39,001 nucleotides of DNA. It comes from Alistipes sp. (GTDB lineage: Bacteria > Bacteroidota > Bacteroidia > Bacteroidales > Rikenellaceae). Shown here piece after piece: positions 16,626-25,186 of the stretch. Position numbers and translations under genes: made by a program. The notes under the pieces were generated by a model. That model saw only the letters and a program-made list of their open reading frames with translations. It was not told the DNA's origin and searched no databases. Numbering within the stretch: the first letter of the stretch is position 1; every line of letters begins with the position of its first letter. The DNA lies in assembly GCA_017621455.1 (NCBI GenBank), contig JAGATC010000013.1, forward strand, positions 1 through 39,001. Reading direction: 5' to 3'.

Positions 16626-17480
16626 TTATGCCTTCTTAGGAGCGCGTGTACGCGTCTTCTTCTGTAGCTTGGTCTGCTGCTGGCGAATGAACTCCTCCTT
16701 CTCTGCATTCTCCTTAACCTCGGCATCCTCAATCTCGAGACCTTCGGCCATCTTACGGCAGTAGATGTCGAGAGCCTTCACCATAGATGGAGCCTCGGGC
16801 GAGGGGGCTGAGGCCTTAACCTTGAGGCCTGCCTCCTTGGCTGCGCGGAGCGTAGCCTCGCCAAAGGTAGCAACAACGGGGAGCTTATCCAAAGGGAAGT
16901 TCTCGGTGAGTGCCTTCACGTCGTTGGGCGAGTAGAGAGCGATAATGTCGTAGTCCATAGGCGTAAGCTCCGACATGTCGGCAGCTACGGTGCGCGCAAA
17001 GACTACGGGTGACACCTTGAGCTTCAGCTTCGAGAGGGTCTCGGGCAACTCTGCCTTGAAGGGCTCGGTGAGGGCGAGCATAAACTTCTCGTCCTTATGC
17101 TTTACAATAAGCTCCACTAACGAGTTGAACGTGCCATCGGCGAACGATATCTTACGCTTGCGGTAGATGATATACTTCTGCAAGTAGAGGGCTACAGCCT
17201 CAGTGTTGCATATATACTTCATGGTCTCGGGCACGGTGATACGCGCCTCCTCGCAGATGCGGAAGAAGCTATCGATGGTTGTACGAGACGAGAATATCAT
17301 CGTTGTGTGGTCGAGAATCTCGGTGCGCTGTGCGCGGAACTCTTTGAGCGATACGCCAACTACGCGGATAAGTGGCTTGTAATCTACGTTGAGCTCATTT
17401 TTTGCAGAAAACTCAAAAAAAGGCGACTTCTCTATAACTGCAGGACGTGGCTGCGACACTAAAATCTTACTTACTTTCAC
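16626..17480 (-). CDS. hemD: Uroporphyrinogen-III synthase
   Basis: A 284-residue protein with the HemD bilobed pattern. HemD cyclises hydroxymethylbilane to uroporphyrinogen III in tetrapyrrole synthesis. The N-terminal lobe opens KILVSQPRP and contains DHTTMIFSSRTTIDSFF. The second lobe contains YDIIALYSPNDVKALTENF and VATFGEATLRAAKEAGL, the usual nucleotide-like loop motifs. Sequence identity in this family is low, and the call leans on these motifs and on context. Residues 245-284 form a charged, Lys-rich tail (ending RTRAPKKA) beyond the catalytic domain. The start codon is GTG at 17480; no nearby ATG gives a complete first strand. A 114-nt gap separates it from the DUF4271 gene upstream. 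Confidence 0.85.
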   Translation of the reverse strand: MKVSKILVSQPRPAVIEKSPFFEFSAKNELNVDYKPLIRVVGVSLKEFRAQRTEILDHTTMIFSSRTTIDSFFRICEEARITVPETMKYICNTEAVALYLQKYIIYRKRKISFADGTFNSLVELIVKHKDEKFMLALTEPFKAELPETLSKLKLKVSPVVFARTVAADMSELTPMDYDIIALYSPNDVKALTENFPLDKLPVVATFGEATLRAAKEAGLKVKASAPSPEAPSMVKALDIYCRKMAEGLEIEDAEVKENAEKEEFIRQQQTKLQKKTRTRAPKKA

Positions 17481-17594
17481 CCTTTATTATATTTTATTAC
17501 ATTATAATCTCATTCAACTTTGCAATGCATTACATGATTGCATGTTACATATATTTGAGTATAGCCTGCTGAAAATCAGCTAAATAGCATATCT

Positions 17595-18467
17595 TTATAT
17601 ATTTACTTGCTCGGCTATTAACTTAATAATGAAGCTTGTAGGGAGCAAAATTGCGGTGCAAAGGTACAAAATCCAATAGAAAATCGAAATTTTTTTTCCA
17701 ATAAAGAATACAAAAGTATCTTTTATGTATAGTAGTAATAGCACACAGACAGAGATGCTTAGCGTAATTCCCCATCCTATGCCTGTGCCAACGGCAGTGA
17801 GGAGCCAGATGGCAGCGATGGGGTAGAGTACCACGACCATACGTACGAAGTTGGTGTAGCCGATGTGTGCCATCACGGCGAGGCTATCGCTGTTAATGAC
17901 ACTGCCCACCAGCTTGTGTAGTGCGAAGTTCCACGCAACGATGCCAAGAAGTGCTGCTACAGCTATTAGTGGCGCCCACGTGTACATCGTCTCGCTTATG
18001 TGGTATGCAGCCAACGGCCCTGGTGTAACCATCTCCACGATGCGAATGATGGAGAGTGCCACGACCATCAATCCTAAGAGCGCGGCCGAGAGCTTGAAGC
18101 GCTGCAATGGTAGCTCGCCACCCTCAAAGGCCATGCGCCGGTCGCTGTTGGTCTTAAATACATCGCTCCATATCGAGCGCATAAAGCCCCAGGAGCGAAC
18201 GATGATGGCCAGGTAGGCAACAAGCGTGATGAGCACCATCGACTGAAACAGCATGGTGTCGGTGAGTGACTCATTGAAGGTTGTGTAGCTGCCACCCGTG
18301 CCAAGCTCGGAGTATGTGCCAAACATCTCCTCGGAGGTCACCTCGCGGTAGCCACCCTCGGAGGTCACCTCACCTGTGTGCAGCGCCGAATTTCTGCCAA
18401 AGAGTCGTTGAGGCTTAACCACATGATAGCCGCTCTCCTTTAGGTATGTAAGTTCCGTGCTACTCAT
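17595..18467 (-). CDS. DUF4271 integral membrane protein
   Basis: A 290-residue protein with a soluble N-terminal ~70 residues and about six hydrophobic segments from residue 75 to the end. The pattern matches the DUF4271 family of Bacteroidetes membrane proteins, whose function is unknown. A charged loop (TNSDRRMAFEGGELPL) separates the first and second membrane segments. It overlaps the upstream kinase gene by 8 nt and precedes hemD. The DUF4271-hemD order is common in this phylum, to my knowledge, and supports the family assignment. Confidence 0.75.
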   Translation of the reverse strand: MSSTELTYLKESGYHVVKPQRLFGRNSALHTGEVTSEGGYREVTSEEMFGTYSELGTGGSYTTFNESLTDTMLFQSMVLITLVAYLAIIVRSWGFMRSIWSDVFKTNSDRRMAFEGGELPLQRFKLSAALLGLMVVALSIIRIVEMVTPGPLAAYHISETMYTWAPLIAVAALLGIVAWNFALHKLVGSVINSDSLAVMAHIGYTNFVRMVVVLYPIAAIWLLTAVGTGIGWGITLSISVCVLLLLYIKDTFVFFIGKKISIFYWILYLCTAILLPTSFIIKLIAEQVNI

Positions 18468-19704
18468 CTCCCTCGCGGCGTTTAAGTGTTATACGTATGG
18501 TTGTGCCCTTGCCAATCTCGGAGCGAACAACGGCAATCTTTCCTCGGTGGTACTCCTCAATAATGCGACGCGAGAGTGAGAGACCTAAGCCCCAGCCACG
18601 TGTCTTGGTGGTATATCCTGGCTCGAAGATGCGGTTCCAGCTACTCTTAGCAATACCCTTACCCGTGTCGCTGACCTCCACTATTACGTCGTTGCCACTC
18701 TCGCCTACAACAACGTCGATGTTGCCATGGCCCTGCAATGCGTCTAACGAGTTCTTCATAAGGTTCTCCACGACCCACTCAAATAGTGCCGAGTTCATCG
18801 ACACGCGTATTGGTGCCATGGCGAGGCCGTTGTAGTTGAGTGTAACGTTGCGCGGGATGCGGCGACGGAAGTACATGACCGTGTCGCCCACAACCTCGTT
18901 GATATTTGTGGGTGTTAGCTGTGTCTCGGAGCCAATCTTCGAGAAACGGTCCACAATCTTCATTAGGTGAGCTAAGTCCTTCGACATCTCATCCACGGCC
19001 ATCTGGTCCACCTGTTGCGTGCGCAGATACTCCACCCAACCCAGTAGCGACGAGGTGGGCGTGCCGAGCTGGTGTGCTGTCTCCTTGGCTAAGCCTACCC
19101 ATACGCGGTTCTGCTCGTTCTGCTTTGTTGAGGAGAAGGCTATATAGGCGAAGATGGCAAAGATAAGGATGATGACAAGCTGCACGTATGGGAAGAAGAC
19201 GAGTGCCTCGCTATGAGCACTCGACACCAACTTCGAGTAGTCCGTCGTGCCGTAGTATATGGTGAACGTGGTTTTGTGCATTATGCCATGAGGTACTGAG
19301 ATGGGCTTATTAGCCTCGCTCATCGCCATAATCTCGTGGCGTAGCTGCTCAGGGTCGGAGATAACCTCTGTGGGGAGATTTGTAACAAGCACGTTGAGGC
19401 GCTCGTCGGCGATGATAAGTGGCACGTTGGTATGCTCGGCGAGCTTATCCAATAGCTCGGGGTTATACACCATCTGGCCTCCGATGTTTGTCGAGCGGAG
19501 TATATCCTCCCACATGCTCACGGCATTACGCTCAGCCTCGCGTAGCTGCTCCACAGCATTCTCATCCTCATGTTTCATCTCCACCGACACGGTCCAAGTG
19601 TAGTATATCGAGAGTGCAGCAAGCACCAGGCCGAGGACTATGACGATAGTTCGGCGACGCGACGTAAAGAGAGCTGTAGATATGTTTATGCGTGGCAGTT
19701 TCAT
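18460..19704 (-). CDS. Orphan membrane sensor histidine kinase
   Basis: A 414-residue kinase with two membrane segments (about 19-37 and 170-190) that frame a ~130-residue periplasmic sensor domain. The cytoplasmic part has no evident HAMP domain. It has an H-box KETAHQLGTPTSSLLGW (phosphoacceptor H211), an N-box ENLMKNSLDAL, a G1 box DTGKGI and a G2 box RGWGLGLSLSRRII. All catalytic motifs are intact. No response regulator is adjacent; the gene lies between an S41 protease and a DUF4271 protein and overlaps the latter by 8 nt. HQLGTP-type kinases occur in Bacteroidetes next to this gene set. The signal is unknown. Confidence 0.9.
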   Translation of the reverse strand: MKLPRINISTALFTSRRRTIVIVLGLVLAALSIYYTWTVSVEMKHEDENAVEQLREAERNAVSMWEDILRSTNIGGQMVYNPELLDKLAEHTNVPLIIADERLNVLVTNLPTEVISDPEQLRHEIMAMSEANKPISVPHGIMHKTTFTIYYGTTDYSKLVSSAHSEALVFFPYVQLVIILIFAIFAYIAFSSTKQNEQNRVWVGLAKETAHQLGTPTSSLLGWVEYLRTQQVDQMAVDEMSKDLAHLMKIVDRFSKIGSETQLTPTNINEVVGDTVMYFRRRIPRNVTLNYNGLAMAPIRVSMNSALFEWVVENLMKNSLDALQGHGNIDVVVGESGNDVIVEVSDTGKGIAKSSWNRIFEPGYTTKTRGWGLGLSLSRRIIEEYHRGKIAVVRSEIGKGTTIRITLKRREGDE

Positions 19705-19734
19705 AGACGGCTATCGAGTAGCTACGATTTGGGG

Positions 19735-21432
19735 TTAGTGCATCTCGAGGTCCTGCTCGCGTAGTATGCGGTTATACTCCTCGCTATTTAGCAGTAGTTC
19801 AACAGCTTGGTCGATGAGGTCGTCGTGTACCATGGTGTACTCCACCACGCCTTCGCTGTAGGCATGACGCAGAACGATGGCGGCGGTGAGTGCCTCCATA
19901 ATCTGCTCGCGGTAGTTCTGCATGTTCGACATCTTGTCGTCCTTCACCAACTTCTTAAGTGCCTCCACGGCCTTGTCGAGCGAGGCGTTGTAGCGGTCGT
20001 TCTTCACGGCTTTCTCCAACTCAGTGAGTGCTCGGCGTGTCTCCGATTCGTAGGGGACATCGCGCTCCTCAATAAAGCGGCAGAAATCGGCATAGTCTTC
20101 ATCCGTGAGGCTGAAGGTGCGGATGTCTATCTCCTCGTCATGGTGGCGGCGCATGTACTCATCGGCCCAGTCCTCCATATAGCCCATGCTGTATAGCGTG
20201 AGTGCAAAACGACTTACATACTCAACATCTACCTTGACATCGGGGACAATGCCTCCGCCGTCGTATACCTTACGGCCTCCGGCTGTGCGGAACTCCGTGA
20301 TAAGTGAGTCGGGCACTATGGTAACCTCGCCACCACTCTTAAGTGATGAGTAGTTGCGCGACTGTATGCAACGTCCCGAGGGGATATAATACTTTGCTGT
20401 GGTGTACTTCAGGTAGCTGTTGTAACCGACATGGCGCGTGCCCTGCACGAGGCCTTTGCCGTAGGTGCGCTGTCCCATGATAACCGCGCGATCGGTATCT
20501 TGCAGCGCTCCTGCCAAAATCTCTGATGCAGAGGCCGATGAGCCATTTACTAATACGACAATGGGTACATCGGGTGCTAATGGCTCATGCTCCGTGGCAA
20601 AGTGACGCAGCGACGATGAGTCGCGACCCATAATCGACACAATGCGCTCGCCGCGGGGCAGAAAGAGCGAGGCGATGTTTACTGCCTCCTGCATAACGCC
20701 ACCACCATTAGAGCGGTAGTCGAGGATGATGCCGCGGAGTGAATCTGTGGCCATAATACGCTCCAAGGCGCTACGTATCTCGTTGTAGCTGCCGTCGATG
20801 AAGTCGTTGTGCTGGATGTAGGCGATGCCATCACGCACAAAGCCTGCATACCCAACACTGGGGATAGATATGCGGCGGCGTGTAAGGTGTATGGTGTCGA
20901 TGCTCTTGTCGTAGTTGCGCTCAACAACCACGTCAACAGCGGTGCCTGGCTCACCGCGCAGAAGCGAACTTATGTCACCCACAGGGCGACCCCTCATATC
21001 CTCACCGCCGATGCTGAGAATCTTATCGCCAATCTCGATGCCGGCCTCGTCCGAAGGAGAACCCTTGTAGGGCTGAGCAAAGAGCACATAGTCTCCCTGC
21101 TTGCGGATAAGCGAACCAACACCGGCATAGCGGCCTGTGGTCATCATCTCGAAGTCGCTCATCTCCTTCTCGGAGTAGTAGTCCGAATAGGGGTCGGTCA
21201 CTAAAATCAATCCTGCTGCGGCAGCCTCGAGAAGCTCTGGGGCATTAATGTCGTCGACATAACCACTCTCCAACTCGCGCATGATGTTGGTGACAATCTC
21301 CATCGACTGGCTTAGCTCCAGGTCACGCTGTTGACGCTCGGTAGATTGTGCCGAGGCTCCACTCACACAAAGGAGTGTGGCAAGAGCCACTATCCCCAAT
21401 GCTCGTATGTTTATACTCATCGTGTTACTCAT
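19735..21432 (-). CDS. S41 C-terminal processing peptidase
   Basis: A 565-residue periplasmic serine protease of the CtpA/Prc type with a signal peptide ending near ASAQ (residue 29). Order: an N-terminal helical segment, a PDZ domain (about 100-185, GVGSLIRKQGDYV... and EIGDKILSIGGEDM), then the S41 core (about 195-370). The catalytic pair is S301 (in SSASASEI) and K326 (RTYGKGLVQ), 25 residues apart as in E. coli Prc. It ends in a ~150-residue helical tail. Family members trim exported or envelope proteins. ATGs at 21432 and 21420 are both possible starts. It is followed by the orphan kinase (30-nt gap) and preceded by a small membrane protein (14-nt gap). Confidence 0.92.
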   Translation of the reverse strand: MSNTMSINIRALGIVALATLLCVSGASAQSTERQQRDLELSQSMEIVTNIMRELESGYVDDINAPELLEAAAAGLILVTDPYSDYYSEKEMSDFEMMTTGRYAGVGSLIRKQGDYVLFAQPYKGSPSDEAGIEIGDKILSIGGEDMRGRPVGDISSLLRGEPGTAVDVVVERNYDKSIDTIHLTRRRISIPSVGYAGFVRDGIAYIQHNDFIDGSYNEIRSALERIMATDSLRGIILDYRSNGGGVMQEAVNIASLFLPRGERIVSIMGRDSSSLRHFATEHEPLAPDVPIVVLVNGSSASASEILAGALQDTDRAVIMGQRTYGKGLVQGTRHVGYNSYLKYTTAKYYIPSGRCIQSRNYSSLKSGGEVTIVPDSLITEFRTAGGRKVYDGGGIVPDVKVDVEYVSRFALTLYSMGYMEDWADEYMRRHHDEEIDIRTFSLTDEDYADFCRFIEERDVPYESETRRALTELEKAVKNDRYNASLDKAVEALKKLVKDDKMSNMQNYREQIMEALTAAIVLRHAYSEGVVEYTMVHDDLIDQAVELLLNSEEYNRILREQDLEMH

Positions 21433-21446
21433 GCTTAATCCTTTGC

Positions 21447-21956
21447 TTACTCTTTATCCTCTTCGTGGCGGCTGTTATACATGTATGTCTGCAACTGATA
21501 TACCACACGTGCCACCGTGCGACGCAAACCCTTGAGCTCGATGCCACCATTGACGGCGCTCACCTCAATCTTGTCCTCGAACATAAGTGTGATGCGGCGT
21601 AAGATGTTCTCTGCCTGGTATATCTTGACATTGCCACGATCCTCCTTAAGTTTGAAGCCGTAGAGGTTCATAGCGTTGTTGATACGTATCATGTCGTGCT
21701 CGAAGCTGCATCCATCCACACGCTTGCGCATAAATCCAAAGAGCGGGTAGAAGAGGGCAAGTAGCACAAAGGCACCGATAAGCATCCTTCCATCTTCCGT
21801 TGCCATACGCAGTTGCAGTATGTCCCACACGTCGTAGTCTGCGGCATTTGGACTCGATGACATCATTAGATTCGCCCACTCTATTGCTATGTATAAAACG
21901 CAGATAAACAGCAGATATTTCACCACTCTGATAATATAAATGATACTCTTATTCAT
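21447..21956 (-). CDS. Small membrane protein of unknown function
   Basis: A 169-residue protein I do not recognise. It has two hydrophobic segments (about 8-28 and 58-76), the second followed by a basic residue pair (MRKRVDG), and a C-terminal soluble domain of about 90 residues (NNAMNLYGFKLKEDRGNVKI... RRTVARVVYQLQ) that looks mixed alpha/beta. It lies between ispH and the S41 protease with gaps of 15 and 14 nt, so it belongs to the same transcript. Confidence 0.7.
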   Translation of the reverse strand: MNKSIIYIIRVVKYLLFICVLYIAIEWANLMMSSSPNAADYDVWDILQLRMATEDGRMLIGAFVLLALFYPLFGFMRKRVDGCSFEHDMIRINNAMNLYGFKLKEDRGNVKIYQAENILRRITLMFEDKIEVSAVNGGIELKGLRRTVARVVYQLQTYMYNSRHEEDKE

Positions 21957-21971
21957 CTCACTACTTTAGGT

Positions 21972-22832
21972 TTATGCGTTCATTGTTTTTATCGCTTCGG
22001 CTACCTCCTCCATCAGCCAGCGGGGTGTTGATGTGGCACCACAGATGCCCACGCGTTCAGCGCCCTCGAGCCACTTGGGGTCGATTTCGATGCTCTCCTC
22101 CACGTTGTAGCTACGTTCGTTAGCATTGCGGCACACTTCGTAGAGTACTCTGCCGTTGGACGACTTGCGACCACATACGAAGATTACCACGTCGACACTA
22201 CGTGAGAAGTCGGCAAGCAGAGCCTCGCGACCAGCCACACGGCGACAGATGGTGTCGTCAATGGTCACCGATACCTCGCCCGCACGGCTCTTGATAATCT
22301 CAGCGAGGTGGTTGAACAGGGCTATGCTCTGCGTTGTTTGCGAGAGGAAGTATATCGGGCGGTTGAAGTCGACAAGCGAGAGGTCGTTCTCGTTCTCTAT
22401 GACCACCACGTCGTCGTCGGCTTGACCCGTGAGGCCAATCACCTCGGCATGACCACGCTTGCCCAAGAGCACAACGCTGCCACCCACCTCCTGCATCTTG
22501 TCGTAAGCTTCGCGTAGGCGGCGCTGCAGGCGTGCCACAACGGGACATGTAGCGTCAATAATGATTATGCCCATCTCCTCGGCCTTGCGGTAGGTGTGTG
22601 GCGGCTCACCATGTGCGCGTATGAGCAGAGTCCTACCACTGAGTTGCGACATGTCGTCGTGCGACACTGTGTGTAGCCCGAGCTTCTCAAGGCGCTGCAC
22701 CTCAACACGGTTGTGGACAATGTCGCCTAACGAGTATACCTCGCCTATGCGCTCTAAGGCACTCTCAGCCTCGCCAATGGCTCTAACTACGCCGAAGCAG
22801 AAGCCCGAATTATCGTCAATAATTACCTCCAT
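21972..22832 (-). CDS. ispH: 4-hydroxy-3-methylbut-2-enyl diphosphate reductase
   Basis: A 286-residue IspH, the last enzyme of the non-mevalonate isoprenoid pathway, which reduces HMBPP to IPP and DMAPP using an iron-sulfur cluster. The three cluster cysteines are C12 (SGFCFGV), C96 (DATCPVV) and C196 (DDTICRR). Substrate histidines are in RAHGE and KRGHAEV, and GATSTPRWLMEEV is near the end. The ATG at 22832 is preferred over the GTG one codon earlier, and a G-rich sequence precedes it. It lies 13 nt after cmk, in the same transcript. Confidence 0.95.
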   Translation of the reverse strand: MEVIIDDNSGFCFGVVRAIGEAESALERIGEVYSLGDIVHNRVEVQRLEKLGLHTVSHDDMSQLSGRTLLIRAHGEPPHTYRKAEEMGIIIIDATCPVVARLQRRLREAYDKMQEVGGSVVLLGKRGHAEVIGLTGQADDDVVVIENENDLSLVDFNRPIYFLSQTTQSIALFNHLAEIIKSRAGEVSVTIDDTICRRVAGREALLADFSRSVDVVIFVCGRKSSNGRVLYEVCRNANERSYNVEESIEIDPKWLEGAERVGICGATSTPRWLMEEVAEAIKTMNA

Positions 22833-22845
22833 CACCCCCCCCTGT

Positions 22846-23544
22846 TTATAAGTCCATTACGCGTGCAAACTCCTTGTCGAACCACTCCATCTGCTCCGCG
22901 ACACTCATGTGTGAATTATCCAGCACGATGGCGTCGTCTGCCTTGCGTAGGGGTGATATGGCGCGAGACATATCTGCCTTATCGCGCGAAACCACGTTCT
23001 CGTATATCTCCTCGAGGGTTACGTTGTCGCCCTTGGCTGTTAGCTCCTTATAGCGGCGCTCGGCACGCACCATGGGGTCTGCCGTCATATATATCTTAAG
23101 CTCCGCCTCGGGGAATACCACTGTGCCAATGTCGCGGCCATCCATCACCACGCCACGCTTGCGGCCCATCTCCTGCTGCATGGCGACAAGCTTCTGTCGC
23201 ACCGCACCAATGGAGCTCACGGCGCTCACGCAGTTGCTCACCTCGATGGTGCGTATCTTCGACTCCACAAGGTCGCCATTGACGTAGATGTCTGAGGCTC
23301 CGCGCTTGGGGTTGAAGCGGAAGTTGATATCTATGTCGCTGAGCATAGCCTCGATGCGCTCTTCGTCGGCAATGCCCGATGGTATGGCTCCATGCTCCAA
23401 GGCGTAGAGCGTAACGGCACGATACATGGCGCCAGTGTCGATAAATATATAGCCTAAGCGGGCTGCGATAGCCTTCGCAAAGGTGCTCTTGCCGCATGAC
23501 GAGTGACCGTCGATGGCGATGATAATCTTTCGGTTATTACTCAT
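22846..23544 (-). CDS. cmk: Cytidylate kinase
   Basis: A 232-residue Cmk, which phosphorylates CMP and dCMP. The P-loop GHSSCGKST is at residues 13-21, then DTGAMYRAVTLYALEHG, the CMP-binding region DGRDIGTVVFPEAELKIYMTA, and the lid segment with RAERRYKELTAKG. Length is normal. It lies 23 nt after the LysE-type exporter gene. Confidence 0.95.
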   Translation of the reverse strand: MSNNRKIIIAIDGHSSCGKSTFAKAIAARLGYIFIDTGAMYRAVTLYALEHGAIPSGIADEERIEAMLSDIDINFRFNPKRGASDIYVNGDLVESKIRTIEVSNCVSAVSSIGAVRQKLVAMQQEMGRKRGVVMDGRDIGTVVFPEAELKIYMTADPMVRAERRYKELTAKGDNVTLEEIYENVVSRDKADMSRAISPLRKADDAIVLDNSHMSVAEQMEWFDKEFARVMDL

Positions 23545-23567
23545 ATCTTACGTAACTTTGAGTATCT

Positions 23568-24398
23568 CTATAGTTTGATGATTACGGAAACAAAGGTGTA
23601 GATGCCGAGGATGATGATAATGACGCCTGCAATGCGGTTAATCATCACAAGATGTCGAGGCCTAAAGTCGCGGCGGAAGAGGTTGATGAGCGACGTGAGT
23701 CCTAACCACCACGCCATGGCTCCAAGCAGGAATCCGGCAAGGATGAGTGAGTTGCGCATGATGTCGGGGATGGCCTCTTTTGCTCGCTGTTCTGCCTCGG
23801 CCCTCTCTTGTTCTATCCTCTCCTCTTCGCGCTCTTGCTGTATCTCTTTCCAGGCTTTGTCCACGCCCGAAAAGTCTGTAGTAGGTGCATTGTCGTTGGT
23901 TACGGTCTCCTGCACCATCTCCGTCTTAGCATCGTCGTTATAGATGATTGGCAAGGGGTTAGATAGCTCTACGTTGAACATGGTGAAGAATGCCAAGATG
24001 TAGGGGATGACTATGGCGAAGTTAGCAAGCGTAAAGCCAAACATCGAGCCGAAATCCTTCCATAGGGCAGTCTTGCCAGCGCGGTTCTTACGCACCTGTG
24101 GCACAGGATTTTTGAAGAAGATGAATATGCCGACGATGATGACAAAGGTGCCTCCCGAGAGCATGATGACGGTGTTGTATGCGTCGATGTAATCCTTTAG
24201 TAGGGCATATAGCGAAAATGCAAGGATGGCCATGAGTGTGTCGGCTGTGGCTACACCAAGACCCGAGAATATGCCCGAGAGGTAGCCTCTACTTAGTGTA
24301 CGCTGTATGCACAACACTGCCACGGGACCCACTGTAACAGATGATGCTAAGCCCACACATAGACCACTGACAAGTATTTGTAGAATTTCTAAAATCAT
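23568..24398 (-). CDS. LysE/RhtB-type exporter with a charged insertion
   Basis: A 276-residue membrane protein with the LysE family N-terminus (SVTVGPVAVLCIQRTLSRGY, residues 20-39) and about six membrane segments. Members export amino acids or related compounds; the substrate here is unknown. Residues about 150-212 form a long hydrophilic insertion, mostly Glu/Lys/Arg (EIQQEREEERIEQERAEAEQ), predicted to be a coiled or extended helix, between membrane segments 4 and 5. Ordinary LysE proteins are ~200-210 residues, so the insertion explains the extra length. It is the first gene of the long minus-strand run, with a possible promoter at 24485-24492. Confidence 0.8.
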   Translation of the reverse strand: MILEILQILVSGLCVGLASSVTVGPVAVLCIQRTLSRGYLSGIFSGLGVATADTLMAILAFSLYALLKDYIDAYNTVIMLSGGTFVIIVGIFIFFKNPVPQVRKNRAGKTALWKDFGSMFGFTLANFAIVIPYILAFFTMFNVELSNPLPIIYNDDAKTEMVQETVTNDNAPTTDFSGVDKAWKEIQQEREEERIEQERAEAEQRAKEAIPDIMRNSLILAGFLLGAMAWWLGLTSLINLFRRDFRPRHLVMINRIAGVIIIILGIYTFVSVIIKL

Positions 24399-24484
24399 AC
24401 TCTGTGCTCACGAAATACCATTGACTCTCCTGTTGCCCCATCCATTTTTTTTGACTTCAAAATTAGCCGAGGCAAAACTTCGTG

Positions 24485-24492
24485 CAAAGATA
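24485..24492 (-). promoter_or_regulatory. Possible -7 box for the lysE-cmk-ispH run
   Basis: TATCTTTG on the minus strand, about 87 nt before the lysE-like start. No good TTTG box lies 19-21 nt upstream, so this is tentative. Confidence 0.4.
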
Positions 24493-24585
24493 CAACTTTT
24501 TGCTGAAACTAAGGTATCTTTCCCCAATAAATTGCTACATACATAACCCTTTGGGTTAACCTCCACATAGCATGCCACTAAACAA

Positions 24586-24625
24586 TAAGCTCGGATGAGA
24601 GGTCTCACCCGAGCTTAGTTTGTTG
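24586..24625 (-). terminator. Terminator after the DUF3467 gene
   Basis: TAAGCTCGG-a-TGAGA (24586-24600) pairs with TCTCA-c-CCGAGCTTA (24603-24617): 14 bp with one mismatch and a 2-nt loop. T-rich sequence lies on both sides (TTGTTTAG on the minus strand), so it could work in both directions. Confidence 0.65.
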
Positions 24626-24641
24626 TTTTTTGCCCGATGGG

Positions 24642-24944
24642 TTAAGCATTACCCTTGTTACCAAATGGGTTTAGGATGGGCTTAGAGGGGATGTTGATTT
24701 TACCCACGTTACTCTCATAGCGGTTGATGTTCTCCTGCAACGACAGAAGCAGGCGCTTAGCATGCTCTGGGGTGAGTACCACACGGCTCTTAACACGTGC
24801 CTTGGGCAGGCCTGGAAGCATGGTGGCAAAGTCGATGATAAACTCCGAAGTAGAGTGCGCTATAATAGCCAAATTACAGTAGTTACCCTGAGCTACCTGC
24901 TCGTCGAGCTGTATCTCTATACCCTGCTTATTATTCTCATTCAT
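24642..24944 (-). CDS. DUF3467 protein
   Basis: A 100-residue cytoplasmic protein. The sequence NLAIIAHSTSEFIIDFATMLPG (in two halves around residues 24-45), then ARVKSRVVLTPEHAKRLLLSLQENI, is the DUF3467 signature. Function is unknown; members are single, conserved Bacteroidetes genes. It is transcribed away from the xus operon, with a -7-like TAAGTTTG on the minus strand at 24976-24969. It ends before the hairpin at 24586-24617. Confidence 0.85.
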   Translation of the reverse strand: MNENNKQGIEIQLDEQVAQGNYCNLAIIAHSTSEFIIDFATMLPGLPKARVKSRVVLTPEHAKRLLLSLQENINRYESNVGKINIPSKPILNPFGNKGNA

Positions 24945-24968
24945 AGTGCTATAGATGTTTAATTGTTA

Positions 24969-24976
24969 CAAACTTA
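24969..24976 (-). promoter_or_regulatory. Possible -7 box for the DUF3467 gene
   Basis: TAAGTTTG on the minus strand, 25 nt before the start codon. The -33 region has no clean TTTG. Confidence 0.45.
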
Positions 24977-25064
24977 GCCGTAAAGGTACAAAAAAAATTT
25001 CAATCAGCCAATTTTGGCCATAATACTAATGTTTTGTGGTTAAAAATATGAGTAAATCCCCATG

Positions 25065-25136
25065 TTTTGGGAAGCGCTGCGGGTCATTTTCCCAAAATTA
25101 TGTGATTGTGTAGAATCCTACGTTGCCATACCTTTG
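25065..25136 (+). promoter_or_regulatory. xus operon promoter with upstream inverted repeat
   Basis: ATTG (25105-25108), a 20-nt spacer, TACCTTTG (25129-25136). Just upstream is a perfect 9-bp inverted repeat, TTTTGGGAA (25065-25073) and TTCCCAAAA (25089-25097), with a 15-nt spacer that includes AGCGCT. Its position upstream of the -33 box suggests a regulator site. Confidence 0.6.
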
Positions 25137-25186
25137 CACCAGTGAAATAAACTCAATAAGAAGAGCCAGTGATAAAGTTTTGTAAG

